A stretch of 64,000 bases of DNA from Streptomyces hyaluromycini (GTDB taxonomy: Bacteria; Actinomycetota; Actinomycetes; Streptomycetales; Streptomycetaceae): positions 248,001 to 312,000 of the forward strand of contig NZ_BCFL01000016.1 in the NCBI RefSeq assembly GCF_002217755.1, written 5' to 3'. Position numbers and translations under genes: made by a program. The notes below the pieces were generated by a model that saw only the letters and a program-made list of their open reading frames with translations, did not search any database and was not told the origin of the DNA. Shown piece after piece: positions 26,133-34,343 of the stretch; within the stretch, counting starts at the first letter, position 1; the number at the start of each line of letters is the position of its first letter.

Positions 26133-27713
26133 ATGACCGTGCCTTCCAGGGGGACACCCCCCGAATCCCCCGTCCCCGACTTCGGCATCCCGCCGCGACT
26201 GGCCGCCCGGATGAGCATGGCCGAGCAGTACGAGTATCTGCGCGCCCGGCTGGTGAGCCGCCGCACCCTGGTGACGGCGGGCGCGGTGGCGGGCGGCGGG
26301 CTGGTCACCGGCTGCGCGACGAAGTCGGCGAGCCCGGCGCCGGCCACCTCGGCGGTGCGGGGCGCGGCGGTCGTGCCGTTCGGCCGCCATCTCGCCTTCG
26401 GCGCCGATCCGCGGACGCAGATGCGGATCTCCTGGCAGGTGCCGTTCGCGGTGCGGAAGCCGTTCGTGCGGATCGGGACGCGCCCGGACCAGCTGGGCAC
26501 GCGCGTCGCCGCCGAGATCCGGCACCTGCACACGCCCGGCGTGCAGGGGGTGCGCCCGGTGGTCGAGCAGTACTACGTCCACGCGGCCCTGGACGACCTC
26601 ACGCCCGGCACCACGTACTACTACGGCGTCGGCCACGACGGCTGGGACCCGGCCGCCCCCGGCCACCGCTCCGCCATCACCCCCTTCCGCACCGCGCCCG
26701 CGAGCCCGGAGCGGTTCGTGTTCACGGCCTTCGGCGACCAGGGCGTGAGCCAGGCCGGGAAGGCCAGTGACAACGCGCTGCTGAAGCAGAACCCCGCCTT
26801 CCACCTGCACGCCGGCGACATCTGCTACGCGGACGGCAACGGCGCCGGGAAGACCTCGGACGGCTACGACGCCCGGGAGTGGGACCGGTTCCTGAAGCAG
26901 AACGACCCGGTGGCGCGGTCCGTCCCGTGGATGGTGACGACCGGCAACCACGACATGGAGGCCTGGTACTCCCCCGACGGCTACGGCGGCCAGTACGCCC
27001 GCTTCGCCCTCCCGGACAACGGCTTCGACCCGCACGGCGCGCCGGGCGTGTACGCGTTCACCTACGGCAACGTCGGCTTCGTGGCGCTGGACGCGAACGA
27101 CGTGTCGTACGAGATCCCCGCCAACCTCGGCTACAGCGGCGGCCGGCAGACCAGGTGGCTGGAGAAGAAGCTGAAGGAGCTGCGGGCGGCGAAGGGCGTG
27201 GACTTCGTCGTCGTCTTCTTCCACCACTGCGCCTACTCGACGTCCTCGCACGCCTCCGACGGCGGGATCCGGGCGGCGTGGCTGCCGCTGTTCACCGAGT
27301 ACCAGGTGGACCTGGTGATCAACGGCCACAACCACGTCTACGAGCGCACGGACGCGGTGAGGGGCGGCGGGGTCGGCCGCGCGGTCCCGGTCGGCGGCTC
27401 GACCGACCCGACGCGGGACGGGATCGTGTACGTCACGGCGGGCGGCGGCGGGCGGAACCTGTACTCGTTCCCGTCCGGGGTCAAGGACAGTTACGAGGGG
27501 CACGTCACCCGGCACGACGCGGTGGACAGCTTCCACTGGGTGAAGGGGCAGCACAACGTGGCGGAGACGGTGGAGTGGTCGCGGGTGCGGTACACCGGCT
27601 TCTCCTTCCTCAAGGTCGAGGCGGAGGCGGGTACGGCCCCGAGGCTGAAGGTGTCGGCGCTGGCGCAGAGCGGTGCGCGGATCGACCACTTCGAGGTACG
27701 GCGCGGACAGTGA
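26133..27713 (+). CDS. Exported purple acid phosphatase-like metallophosphoesterase
   Basis: 526 aa from ATG 26133. The N-terminus carries a Tat-like signal with lipobox (SRRTLVTAGAVAGGGLVTGCAT), so the protein is probably folded before export and lipid-anchored. A fibronectin-like domain (about 75-195) precedes the catalytic domain. The two-metal site is complete: Asp202 in FGDQG, HAGDICYADG, TTGNHDME, FFHHCAYS and INGHNHVYER. It should release phosphate from organic phosphomonoesters outside the cell. It is divergent from leuB and is followed by two stacked hairpins. No PHO-box direct repeats were recognised upstream. Confidence 0.87.
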   Translation: MTVPSRGTPPESPVPDFGIPPRLAARMSMAEQYEYLRARLVSRRTLVTAGAVAGGGLVTGCATKSASPAPATSAVRGAAVVPFGRHLAFGADPRTQMRISWQVPFAVRKPFVRIGTRPDQLGTRVAAEIRHLHTPGVQGVRPVVEQYYVHAALDDLTPGTTYYYGVGHDGWDPAAPGHRSAITPFRTAPASPERFVFTAFGDQGVSQAGKASDNALLKQNPAFHLHAGDICYADGNGAGKTSDGYDAREWDRFLKQNDPVARSVPWMVTTGNHDMEAWYSPDGYGGQYARFALPDNGFDPHGAPGVYAFTYGNVGFVALDANDVSYEIPANLGYSGGRQTRWLEKKLKELRAAKGVDFVVVFFHHCAYSTSSHASDGGIRAAWLPLFTEYQVDLVINGHNHVYERTDAVRGGGVGRAVPVGGSTDPTRDGIVYVTAGGGGRNLYSFPSGVKDSYEGHVTRHDAVDSFHWVKGQHNVAETVEWSRVRYTGFSFLKVEAEAGTAPRLKVSALAQSGARIDHFEVRRGQ

Positions 27714-27724
27714 TCCGCAGGGTA

Positions 27725-27765
27725 CGGCGCGGCTGTCCCGGCCGCGCCGCACCCCGTGCGGGTGC
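27725..27765 (+). terminator. Twin hairpin terminator after the phosphatase
   Basis: The first stem is CGGCGCGGC/GCCGCGCCG (27725-27749). Immediately adjoining, GCACCC/GGGTGC with a 5-nt loop spans 27749-27765. Confidence 0.65.
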
Positions 27766-27827
27766 GGCTCCCGTCGAGGGGGCGTTACACGTGCTACCGG
27801 CGTGGATGCCTGGTGCCCGGCGGCCGC

Positions 27828-27959
27828 TCAGTGGCCGGTCTCGCCGCCGTTGTCACGGCGGTCGAGGGCGCGCTGGAGGGCGGCGGCGGCGTTCTTGCGC
27901 TCGGACTCGCTCGTGCGGGACACGTGGCGGACTCGGCGGCGGACGGTCGTCTCGGCCAT
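27828..27959 (-). CDS. Small basic hypothetical protein (43 aa)
   Basis: ATG 27959 follows a good ribosome site (AAGGAG, 9-nt spacing). The product (MAETTVRRRVRHVS...) is highly charged, with a predicted amphipathic helix around ERKNAAAALQRALDRRDN. I recall similar short proteins in many Streptomyces genomes, all without known function. The frame is open further upstream, but that part is unlikely to be translated. The 274 bp beyond its start (27960-28233) contain no other gene that I can support. Confidence 0.6.
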   Translation of the reverse strand: MAETTVRRRVRHVSRTSESERKNAAAALQRALDRRDNGGETGH

Positions 27960-28233
27960 GGGAATCGACTCCTTCGACGTACACGGAGTACGGCAGGGGG
28001 GATACGAGACGCCGGAAGGGGCGGGGAGCGGTGCCGCAGGGGTTGCCTGCACGGGGCCCGGCTCACGACCGCCATTCGCTTGATCGAGCGAGACGTTCGG
28101 CTCCTACAAAAGTAAGGGAGCGGCCCGCTTCTGTCTGCACAATTACTCGGACTTCCTACTATCTGAGACGGCGAAGCCGGTCACACGGCCGTGAGCTGGG
28201 GTTTTGACGGTTGGGACGGATGGGGCGAACGGG

Positions 28234-28773
28234 TTACATGACGTCCCCGTCCCGCCAGTCGAAGATCAGCTCGTGGGCCGGGTCGAGGACGTCCCCGGCG
28301 AGGCCGGGCCACACGTACACGTCCCCCTCCTCGTCCGCGAGCCGCACGATCCCCTCCTCCGGGGACACGGCGCAGACCCGGCCGTCCCAGCGCCGCCAGC
28401 CCCGGACGGTGTAGAGCCGGGCCCCGTCCTCGCTGGCGGACAGCGCACCGAGGTCGTACGCCCGGTCGACGATCCCCTCCAGCGCCGCCATCACCTGCCC
28501 GCCCAGGCCCCGGCGGCGGGCGTCGGGCCGTACGCCCACCGCCTCGACGTAGCCGACGCGCAGCCAGCGGCCCCGGTGCCGGGCGCGGCGCATCACGACG
28601 GAGCCGTGGGCGGCGATCCCGGCCTCGTCGCGGACGAGGGCGTGCAGGCCGCCCAGTCCGTGCTCCCAGTCGGTGTCGGCGAAGTCCCCGCCGAACGCCT
28701 CGTGCAGGAGGGCGCGGGCGGCGCGCAGGTCGGCGGGGTCGAGCTCGGCGGTGTGGGCGACATGGAGAGACAT
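28234..28773 (-). CDS. GNAT acetyltransferase related to aminoglycoside 2'-N-acetyltransferase AAC(2')-I
   Basis: 179 aa from ATG 28773. It follows the mycobacterial AAC(2')-I pattern from end to end: AFGGDFADTDWEHGLGGLHALV, the acetyl-CoA loop VGVRPDARRRGLGGQVM, GALSASEDGARLYTVRGWRRW and the C-terminal ELIFDWRDGDV. The enzyme would acetylate the 2'-amino group of aminoglycosides, though chromosomal members may have another native role such as cell-wall modification. It is a single gene with no resistance or mobile context nearby. Resistance cannot be concluded from sequence alone. Confidence 0.8.
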   Translation of the reverse strand: MSLHVAHTAELDPADLRAARALLHEAFGGDFADTDWEHGLGGLHALVRDEAGIAAHGSVVMRRARHRGRWLRVGYVEAVGVRPDARRRGLGGQVMAALEGIVDRAYDLGALSASEDGARLYTVRGWRRWDGRVCAVSPEEGIVRLADEEGDVYVWPGLAGDVLDPAHELIFDWRDGDVM

Positions 28774-28896
28774 GGCCCCAGTGTCGTACGGGACCACCGG
28801 GCGACGGGGCGGTACGGACCGGAGCCGGGCATGGGAACGGGCCGGGAAGCCTGCTCGTGGGTCAGGCTTCCCGGCCCGTGCTCGGGGGGCTGGGGG

Positions 28897-30528
28897 TCAG
28901 CCCATGTGCGGGTACGCGTAGTCGGTCGGGGCGACCAGCGTTTCCTTGATCGCGCGGGTCAGCGTCCAGCGCAGCAGGTTCTGCGGGGCGCCGGCCTTGT
29001 CGTTGGTGCCGGAGGAGCGGCCGCCGCCGAAGGGCTGCTGGCCGACGACGGCACCGGTCGACTTGTCGTTGATGTAGAAGTTGCCGGCCGCGTAGCGCAG
29101 CTTCTCCATCGTGTACGCGGCGGCGGCGCGGTCGTTGGAGATGACCGAACCCGTCAGCGCGTAGTCCGACACCGACTCCATCTGGGCCAGCATCTCGTCG
29201 TACGTGTCGTCCTCGTAGACGTGCACGGCGAGGAACGGGCCGAAGTACTCGGTGCGGAAGACCTCGTTCTCCGGGTCGCTGCAGACGACGACGGTCGGGC
29301 GGACGAAGTAGCCGACCGAGTCGTCGTAGGAGCCGCCGGCGACGATCTCGCAGGACGGGTCGGTCTTCGCCCGGTCGATCGCGGCCTTGTTCTTGGCGAA
29401 CGCGCGGTCGTCGATCACGGCGCCGATGAAGTTCGACAGGTCGGTGACGTCGCCCATGGTCAGGTAGTCGACCTCGGCCGCGAACTCCTCACGGAAGCCG
29501 TCGTTCCAGATGGACGCGGGGAGGTAGGCACGGGAGGTCGCCGAGCACTTCTGGCCCTGGTACTCGAAGGCACCGCGGGTGAGCGCCGTCTTGAGGACGG
29601 CCCGGTCGGCGCTCGGGTGGGCGACGAGGAAGTCCTTGCCGCCCGTCTCGCCCACCAGACGCGGGTAGGAGCGGTACTTCTCGATGTTGTTGCCGACCGT
29701 CTTCCACAGGTACTGGAAGGTCTTGGTGGAGCCGGTGAAGTGGATGCCGGCGAGGTCCCGGTGGACCAGGGCGACCTTCGACACCTCGATGCCGTCGCCG
29801 GTGACGAGGTTGATGACGCCCTTGGGGAGACCCGCCTCCTCCAGCAGCCGCATGAGCAGCACGGCCGCGTGGGTCTGCGTCGGAGACGGCTTCCAGACGA
29901 CGACGTTGCCCATGAGAGCCGGGGCCGTCGGCAGGTTGCCCGCGATCGCGCTGAAGTTGAACGGCGTGATCGCGTAGACGAAGCCCTCCAGCGGGCGGTG
30001 GTCGAGGCGGTTCCAGACGCCCGGGGAGTTGGCCGGGGGCTGCTCGGCCAGGATCTGGCGGGCGTAGTGGACGTTGAACCGCCAGAAGTCGACCAGCTCG
30101 CAGGGGCTGTCGATCTCGGCCTGCTGGGCGGTCTTGGACTGGCCGAGCATGGTGGAGGCGGCGATGGTCTCGCGCCAGGGGCCGGCGAGCAGTTCGGCGG
30201 CGCGCAGGATGATCGCGGCCCGGTCGTCGAAGGACATCGCGCGCCAGGCGGGCGCGGCGGCGAGGGCCGCGTCGATCGCGTCCTGGGCGTCCTGCTGGGT
30301 GGCATGGCGCCCGGTGCCGATGACGGCCTTGTGGTTGTGCGGCTGCACGACCTGGAAGGGCTCCCCGCCGCCGAGCCGCTGCTCGCCGCCGATGGTCATC
30401 GGCAGCTCGATCGGGTTCTCGGCCAGCTCCTTGAGCTTCGCCTCCAGCCGGATGCGCTCGGGCGAGCCGGGGGCGTAGCCGTGCACCGGCTCGTTGACGG
30501 GGGTGGGGACCTGGGTCACAGCGTCCAT
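28897..30528 (-). CDS. pruA: L-glutamate gamma-semialdehyde (1-pyrroline-5-carboxylate) dehydrogenase
   Basis: 543 aa. It oxidises glutamate-5-semialdehyde to glutamate with NAD, the second step of proline breakdown. Aldehyde dehydrogenase features: the NAD loop HFTGSTKTFQYLW, the Glu region PRLVGETGGKDFLVA, the catalytic Cys in FEYQGQKCSATSRAYLP, and EYFGPFLAVHVYED. The N-terminal helix (SPERIRLEAKLKEL) is typical of the single-domain actinobacterial enzyme. It follows the proline dehydrogenase gene by 63 nt; together they replace the fused PutA of enteric bacteria. Confidence 0.93.
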   Translation of the reverse strand: MDAVTQVPTPVNEPVHGYAPGSPERIRLEAKLKELAENPIELPMTIGGEQRLGGGEPFQVVQPHNHKAVIGTGRHATQQDAQDAIDAALAAAPAWRAMSFDDRAAIILRAAELLAGPWRETIAASTMLGQSKTAQQAEIDSPCELVDFWRFNVHYARQILAEQPPANSPGVWNRLDHRPLEGFVYAITPFNFSAIAGNLPTAPALMGNVVVWKPSPTQTHAAVLLMRLLEEAGLPKGVINLVTGDGIEVSKVALVHRDLAGIHFTGSTKTFQYLWKTVGNNIEKYRSYPRLVGETGGKDFLVAHPSADRAVLKTALTRGAFEYQGQKCSATSRAYLPASIWNDGFREEFAAEVDYLTMGDVTDLSNFIGAVIDDRAFAKNKAAIDRAKTDPSCEIVAGGSYDDSVGYFVRPTVVVCSDPENEVFRTEYFGPFLAVHVYEDDTYDEMLAQMESVSDYALTGSVISNDRAAAAYTMEKLRYAAGNFYINDKSTGAVVGQQPFGGGRSSGTNDKAGAPQNLLRWTLTRAIKETLVAPTDYAYPHMG

Positions 30529-30591
30529 GGGATCCGTAACTCCTTGTACGTGAGCGGGTGTTGCAGGGCGGCGGGCGGGCGGGATGGCGCT

Positions 30592-31518
30592 TCAGCCCTT
30601 GCTGAGCATGGAGCGGGCGAAGAAGCGCAGGTTCGCCGGCTTCTCCGCGAGCCTGCGCATGAAGTAGCCGTACCAGTCGGTGCCGTAGGCGGTGTAGACG
30701 CGCATGCGGTGGCCCTCGGCGGCGAGGCGCAGGTGTTCGTCGCTGCGGATGCCGTACAGCATCTGGAACTCGTACTCGTCGGGCTTGCGGCCGGCGCGCC
30801 GGGCGAGTTCCTGGGCGATGGAGATGAGGCGCGGGTCATGGGAGCCGACCATCGGGTAGCCCTCGCCCTCCATCAGGGTCCGCAGAATCCGCACGTACGC
30901 CTTGTCGATCTCGTGCTTCTGCTGGTAGGCGACCTCGGCGGGCTCCTTGTAGGCGCCCTTGACCAGGCGGACGCGGCTGCCGGCCTCGGCGAGGCGGCGG
31001 GCGTCGGCCTCGGTGCGGAAGAGGTAGGCCTGGATGACGCAGCCGGTCTGCGGGAAGTCCCGGCGCAGCTCCTCGTGGATGGCGAACATCGAGTCGAGGG
31101 TGGTGTGGTCCTCGGCGTCGAGGGTGACGGTGGTGCCGATGGCGGCGGCGGCCTCGACGACCGGGCGGACGTTGGCGAGCGCCAGCTCGTGGCCGCCGTC
31201 CAGCGCCTGCCCGAACATCGACAGCTTGACCGACATCTCGACGCGCTCGCCCAGGCCCAGCCCGCGAAGGCGTTCGACGAGTGCCAGGTAGGCGTCCCGG
31301 GCGGCGGTGGCCTGCTCCGGGGTGGTGATGTCCTCACCGACGACGTCCATCGTCAGCTCCAGGCCGCGGCCCGTCAGCTCCTCGATGATCGGGACGATGT
31401 CGGTGACCGACTCGCCGGGGATGAAGCGGTCGACGACCTGCTTCGTCACCGGGGCCGCCGAGATCAGACGTCGCATCCGGTCGCTGCGCGACGCGGCGAG
31501 AATCACGGGACCCAGCAC
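30592..31518 (-). CDS. putA: Proline dehydrogenase
   Basis: 308 aa from GTG 31518, chosen for its perfect GGAGG with 6-nt spacing and the usual N-terminus (MLGPVILAASRSDRMRRLIS). It is a monofunctional FAD barrel that oxidises proline to pyrroline-5-carboxylate and passes electrons to quinone. Motifs: VEMSVKLSMFGQ, TVTLDAEDHTTLDS, QAYLFRTEADARRL, RLVKGAYKEP and FQMLYGIRSDEHLRL. It is the first gene of the putA-pruA operon, and its promoter faces the PucR-type regulator. The regulator starts 181 bp away. Confidence 0.92.
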   Translation of the reverse strand: MLGPVILAASRSDRMRRLISAAPVTKQVVDRFIPGESVTDIVPIIEELTGRGLELTMDVVGEDITTPEQATAARDAYLALVERLRGLGLGERVEMSVKLSMFGQALDGGHELALANVRPVVEAAAAIGTTVTLDAEDHTTLDSMFAIHEELRRDFPQTGCVIQAYLFRTEADARRLAEAGSRVRLVKGAYKEPAEVAYQQKHEIDKAYVRILRTLMEGEGYPMVGSHDPRLISIAQELARRAGRKPDEYEFQMLYGIRSDEHLRLAAEGHRMRVYTAYGTDWYGYFMRRLAEKPANLRFFARSMLSKG

Positions 31519-31553
31519 GGGGCACCTCCACAACACATGCCGGACAGGCCGCG

Positions 31554-31569
31554 ATCCGATGATTCGGAT
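31554..31569. promoter_or_regulatory. Candidate operator for proline catabolism
   Basis: ATCCGA and TCGGAT form a perfect inverted repeat with a 4-nt spacer, 35 bp from the putA start, in the divergent region with the PucR-type regulator. Confidence 0.45.
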
Positions 31570-31699
31570 ACGGCACGGGGAACCACCGTGATAGTCAAGG
31601 ATCCCTCCGATCGTGGGCCATCGACAGCTGTCACGCATCCGTGCCGCAGATCTCAGACAGATGTATGAAGGCGTCCGTGAATTGCGGGAGAATGCCCGG

Positions 31700-32959
31700 G
31701 TGACGTCGGAATTCAAGGGTGACTACCAGGAGCTGGTCGACGAGATCTCGGAGCTGCTGGGCGTCCCGGCGACCCTGGAGAACCGCGACTTCGAGCTGAT
31801 CGCCTTCGGGGTGTACGACAGTGAGGGCGACCTCGATCCGTCGGCGCTGGACCCGGTCCGCACCCGCTCGATCCTGACCCGGCGCTCCACGGCGGCCGTC
31901 CGCACCTGGTTCGAGGGCTTCGGCATCACCCGGGCGACCGGGCCGGTCCGGATCCCGCCGACCCCGGAGGCCGGGGTGTACCGGGGGCGGATCTGCCTGC
32001 CGGTACGCCATCGGGGTGTCGTCCTCGGCTACCTCTGGCTGCTCGACTCCGATCCGGGTCCGACGGACGCCCAGCTGGCCGCCGCCATGGGGGTGGCGGG
32101 GCGGATCGGGGCGCTGCTCGCGGACGAGGCGCAGGCGGGGGCGGGCCTTGGCCGCGAGCTTCGGGCGGTGCTGGTGGCGGAGAGCGGCTGGCAGCGGGAC
32201 ATGGCGGTGGCCGAGCTCCGTACGGCCCTGGGCGCCCGTGGGGACGGCCCGCACACGCTGGTCTGTGTCGCCCCCTGGCCGTCCGCCGACCCGGACGACG
32301 CCCCGTCCCCGCGTACGGTCCCGCACGCCACCGCGCTGTGCGCACTGCCCTGGGGGGCCACCGGGCACAGCCTCGCCGTGCTGGTCCGGCTGCGCAGCGC
32401 GGACACGGCCACCCCGGCCCTGACGGCCGCCGCCCGGCTCCTCAAGGAGGCGGAGGAGGCCCGGTCGGCGGCGGCGCGCGGCGCCGGGGCGCGAACGGCG
32501 GCGGCCGTGGCCGCGGGCTTCACGGGGCCGGTCCCGGCCGCGCAGCACTGCGCCGCGGGCGTGGGCGAGGCCCGGACGGGGCTGGCCGAACTGGGCGCGG
32601 TCTGGCAGGAGGCGTCGGCGGCCGCCCGGGCCGCGCTGGCGGAGCCGCGGTTCGGGCCGGTCACGCGGTGGGCGGACATCGGGCCGTACCGCCTGCTGAC
32701 CGCACTGCCGCCGCAGACCCCGCAGGACCCGGCCGTGGCCCCGCTCCTCACCCCGGCCCAGCACGAACTGGCCCGCACGGCCGAGGTCTACCTCGACCAC
32801 GCGGGCCAGGCGGGCCGCACGGCCACCGCGCTCGGCATCCACCGGCAGACCCTGTACTACCGCCTGTCCCGCGTCGAGCAGCTCACCGGCCTCGACCTGG
32901 ACGACGGCGAGGACCGCCTGCTGCTGCACATGGCGCTGAAGGGGGCCCGGCTCGCCTGA
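31700..32959 (+). CDS. PucR-family activator of proline catabolism (PruR-like)
   Basis: 419 aa from GTG 31700 with GGGAG 9 nt upstream; earlier in-frame codons lack a ribosome site. A GAF-like sensory region (about 1-160) contains [20 protein letters not shown] and [22 protein letters not shown] long Ala-rich middle follows. The C-terminal PucR helix-turn-helix reads [21 protein letters not shown]. Divergent placement from putA/pruA makes it the likely proline-responsive regulator. Similar proteins in Streptomyces and mycobacteria activate the same pair. Confidence 0.87.
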   Translation: MTSEFKGDYQELVDEISELLGVPATLENRDFELIAFGVYDSEGDLDPSALDPVRTRSILTRRSTAAVRTWFEGFGITRATGPVRIPPTPEAGVYRGRICLPVRHRGVVLGYLWLLDSDPGPTDAQLAAAMGVAGRIGALLADEAQAGAGLGRELRAVLVAESGWQRDMAVAELRTALGARGDGPHTLVCVAPWPSADPDDAPSPRTVPHATALCALPWGATGHSLAVLVRLRSADTATPALTAAARLLKEAEEARSAAARGAGARTAAAVAAGFTGPVPAAQHCAAGVGEARTGLAELGAVWQEASAAARAALAEPRFGPVTRWADIGPYRLLTALPPQTPQDPAVAPLLTPAQHELARTAEVYLDHAGQAGRTATALGIHRQTLYYRLSRVEQLTGLDLDDGEDRLLLHMALKGARLA

Positions 32960-33042
32960 GGTGCGCCTTTTCCGTGCCATGTGCGGGTGCCGGTCGGCGT
33001 ATGCTCCGCGTGTTCACATCAAGGATGTCGGCGGGGGCGGAC

Positions 33043-33627
33043 ATGGGCGATTCGGGTCCGGACATACGGCACGGCGCGGCGGCCGCTCCGCCGCCGGCGG
33101 AGGAGCGCGGGGCGGGCAGACAACCCGGGCCGGGCCGCCGGTCGGCCGCGCTGGGGGTCGCCGCACTCGCCCTGGCGGGGTTCGCCGCCGGAGCCGTCTG
33201 GCTCTTCCGGGACGACCTGCCCCACCCGCTCGGCGACAGACGCGCCTGCGCCGGAAGCGACCAGCGGCTGCCGGACCGGATCGTCGTGCACGGCACGCCG
33301 ATTCCCTCGGACGCCTCCGACGTCCACTACTTCACCCGGAACGGCCGCGCCGTCCTGTCCTTCCGCAGCGGCCTGCTCTCGGACTACCTGCGCGGTGCGG
33401 GCATCGTGCCGGCGGGCGCGGACCTGTTCGACAGACGCCACGGCAGCGTCGGCGTGGCCGGCGAGCCGTACAAGCTCCCGGACGGCCTGTGCGGACCCGC
33501 CCTGCAGAGCCCCGTCTGGCACTACGGCTCCGCCGACGGCGTCCGGGTCACCGTCGAGCGCTCGCCGCTGTACGGCGACGCGCTCCGGTTCCCGGCCCGC
33601 GCCGTGGTGACGTACCCGCTCGGCTGA
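33043..33627 (+). CDS. Single-span membrane protein of unknown function
   Basis: 194 aa if ATG 33043 is used; ATG 33001 and 33025 are in the same frame and cannot be excluded (TATGCT at 33000-33005 could be a promoter box). A short cytoplasmic Ala/Pro-rich head is followed by one membrane helix (about 36-57, ALGVAALALAGFAAGAVWLF). A compact extracytoplasmic domain follows with two Cys (RRACAGSD and DGLCGPA). No family is recognised. It is in the same direction as the PucR-type gene, 83 bp after it. Confidence 0.6.
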   Translation: MGDSGPDIRHGAAAAPPPAEERGAGRQPGPGRRSAALGVAALALAGFAAGAVWLFRDDLPHPLGDRRACAGSDQRLPDRIVVHGTPIPSDASDVHYFTRNGRAVLSFRSGLLSDYLRGAGIVPAGADLFDRRHGSVGVAGEPYKLPDGLCGPALQSPVWHYGSADGVRVTVERSPLYGDALRFPARAVVTYPLG

Positions 33628-33670
33628 CCCGGCGCACCGGCGCCGCGCGGCCGTCGGCGTCCGCGCCGCG

Positions 33671-34246
33671 TCAACTCCGGTTCGCGGCCTCGACGATCTG
33701 GCGCAGCCCCGCGGCGAGCGCGTCGCCGTCGGGCGCGGTCTTCGGGTCGAAGGTCCACTGCGAGATGAGGCCGGACATCAGGGTCATGTAGAAGCGGCCC
33801 AGGGTGTCGGCGGTCTCGTCGGAGACGTCCTCCTCCGGCACGCCCATCAGCAGCGAGGTCAGCCCCCGGCCGCCCTCGCGCTGGGCGCGCGCCAACTGGT
33901 CGCGCACCTCCGGCATCTGATCGCCCATCGCCATGATCTCCACGCTGAGCCGCCACATCGTGCCGGGCCCGCGCATGCTGTCGACGATGTTCGACCACAC
34001 CTCCCGGAACCGTTCGAGGGAGCCGGGCGCGCCGGTCAGTCCGGCGTCGCCGCCGTCGAAGGACATCTCCTCCACCAGTGCGATGTAGGCCTGCGCGAGC
34101 AGCGTGTCCTTGGAGCCGTAGTGGTAGCCGATCGAGGCGAGGTTGGTCCCCGACTCCTTGACGATGTCGCGCGCCGTCGTCCGCGCGAACCCCTTCTCCA
34201 GCAGGCAGCGCTTGGCGCCTTCCAGCAGATCCTCACGGTGTCCCAT
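33671..34246 (-). CDS. TetR-family repressor of the adjacent MFS pump
   Basis: 191 aa from ATG 34246. The helix-turn-helix is clear (FARTTARDIVKESGTNLASIGYHYGSKDTLL). The C-terminal ligand domain ends in SGLISQWTFDPKTAPDGDALAAG. TAGGGT on the minus strand (34259-34254) ends 7 nt before the ATG, so the mRNA is probably leaderless. The divergent gene is a 14-span drug transporter, and the gap contains three related inverted repeats (34277-34327). This is a standard autoregulated efflux pair; the inducing drug is unknown. Confidence 0.9.
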   Translation of the reverse strand: MGHREDLLEGAKRCLLEKGFARTTARDIVKESGTNLASIGYHYGSKDTLLAQAYIALVEEMSFDGGDAGLTGAPGSLERFREVWSNIVDSMRGPGTMWRLSVEIMAMGDQMPEVRDQLARAQREGGRGLTSLLMGVPEEDVSDETADTLGRFYMTLMSGLISQWTFDPKTAPDGDALAAGLRQIVEAANRS

Positions 34247-34276
34247 GCGCACCACCCTACCCGGGATCCATACAAC

Positions 34277-34327
34277 CGTCCTAGACGCATGAATTATACA
34301 AGCGTTCTAGACAAGCGTTTAAGACGC
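34277..34327. promoter_or_regulatory. TetR operators between tetR and the MFS gene
   Basis: Three related sites: CGTC-CTA-GACG (34277-34287), GCGTTCTAGAC (34302-34312) and GCGT-TTAAG-ACGC (34315-34327). The first and third are perfect inverted repeats; the middle one matches the same consensus imperfectly. Intervening ATTATAC is AT-rich and a likely -10 region. Confidence 0.65.
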
Positions 34328-34343
34328 CCGTACATTTCCTGGC

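Noticed and set aside
28053..28233. Possible small RNA or gene in the gap before the AAC(2')-like gene end
   Set aside because: No hairpin with U-tract, no conserved frame and no tRNA-like arms were seen.
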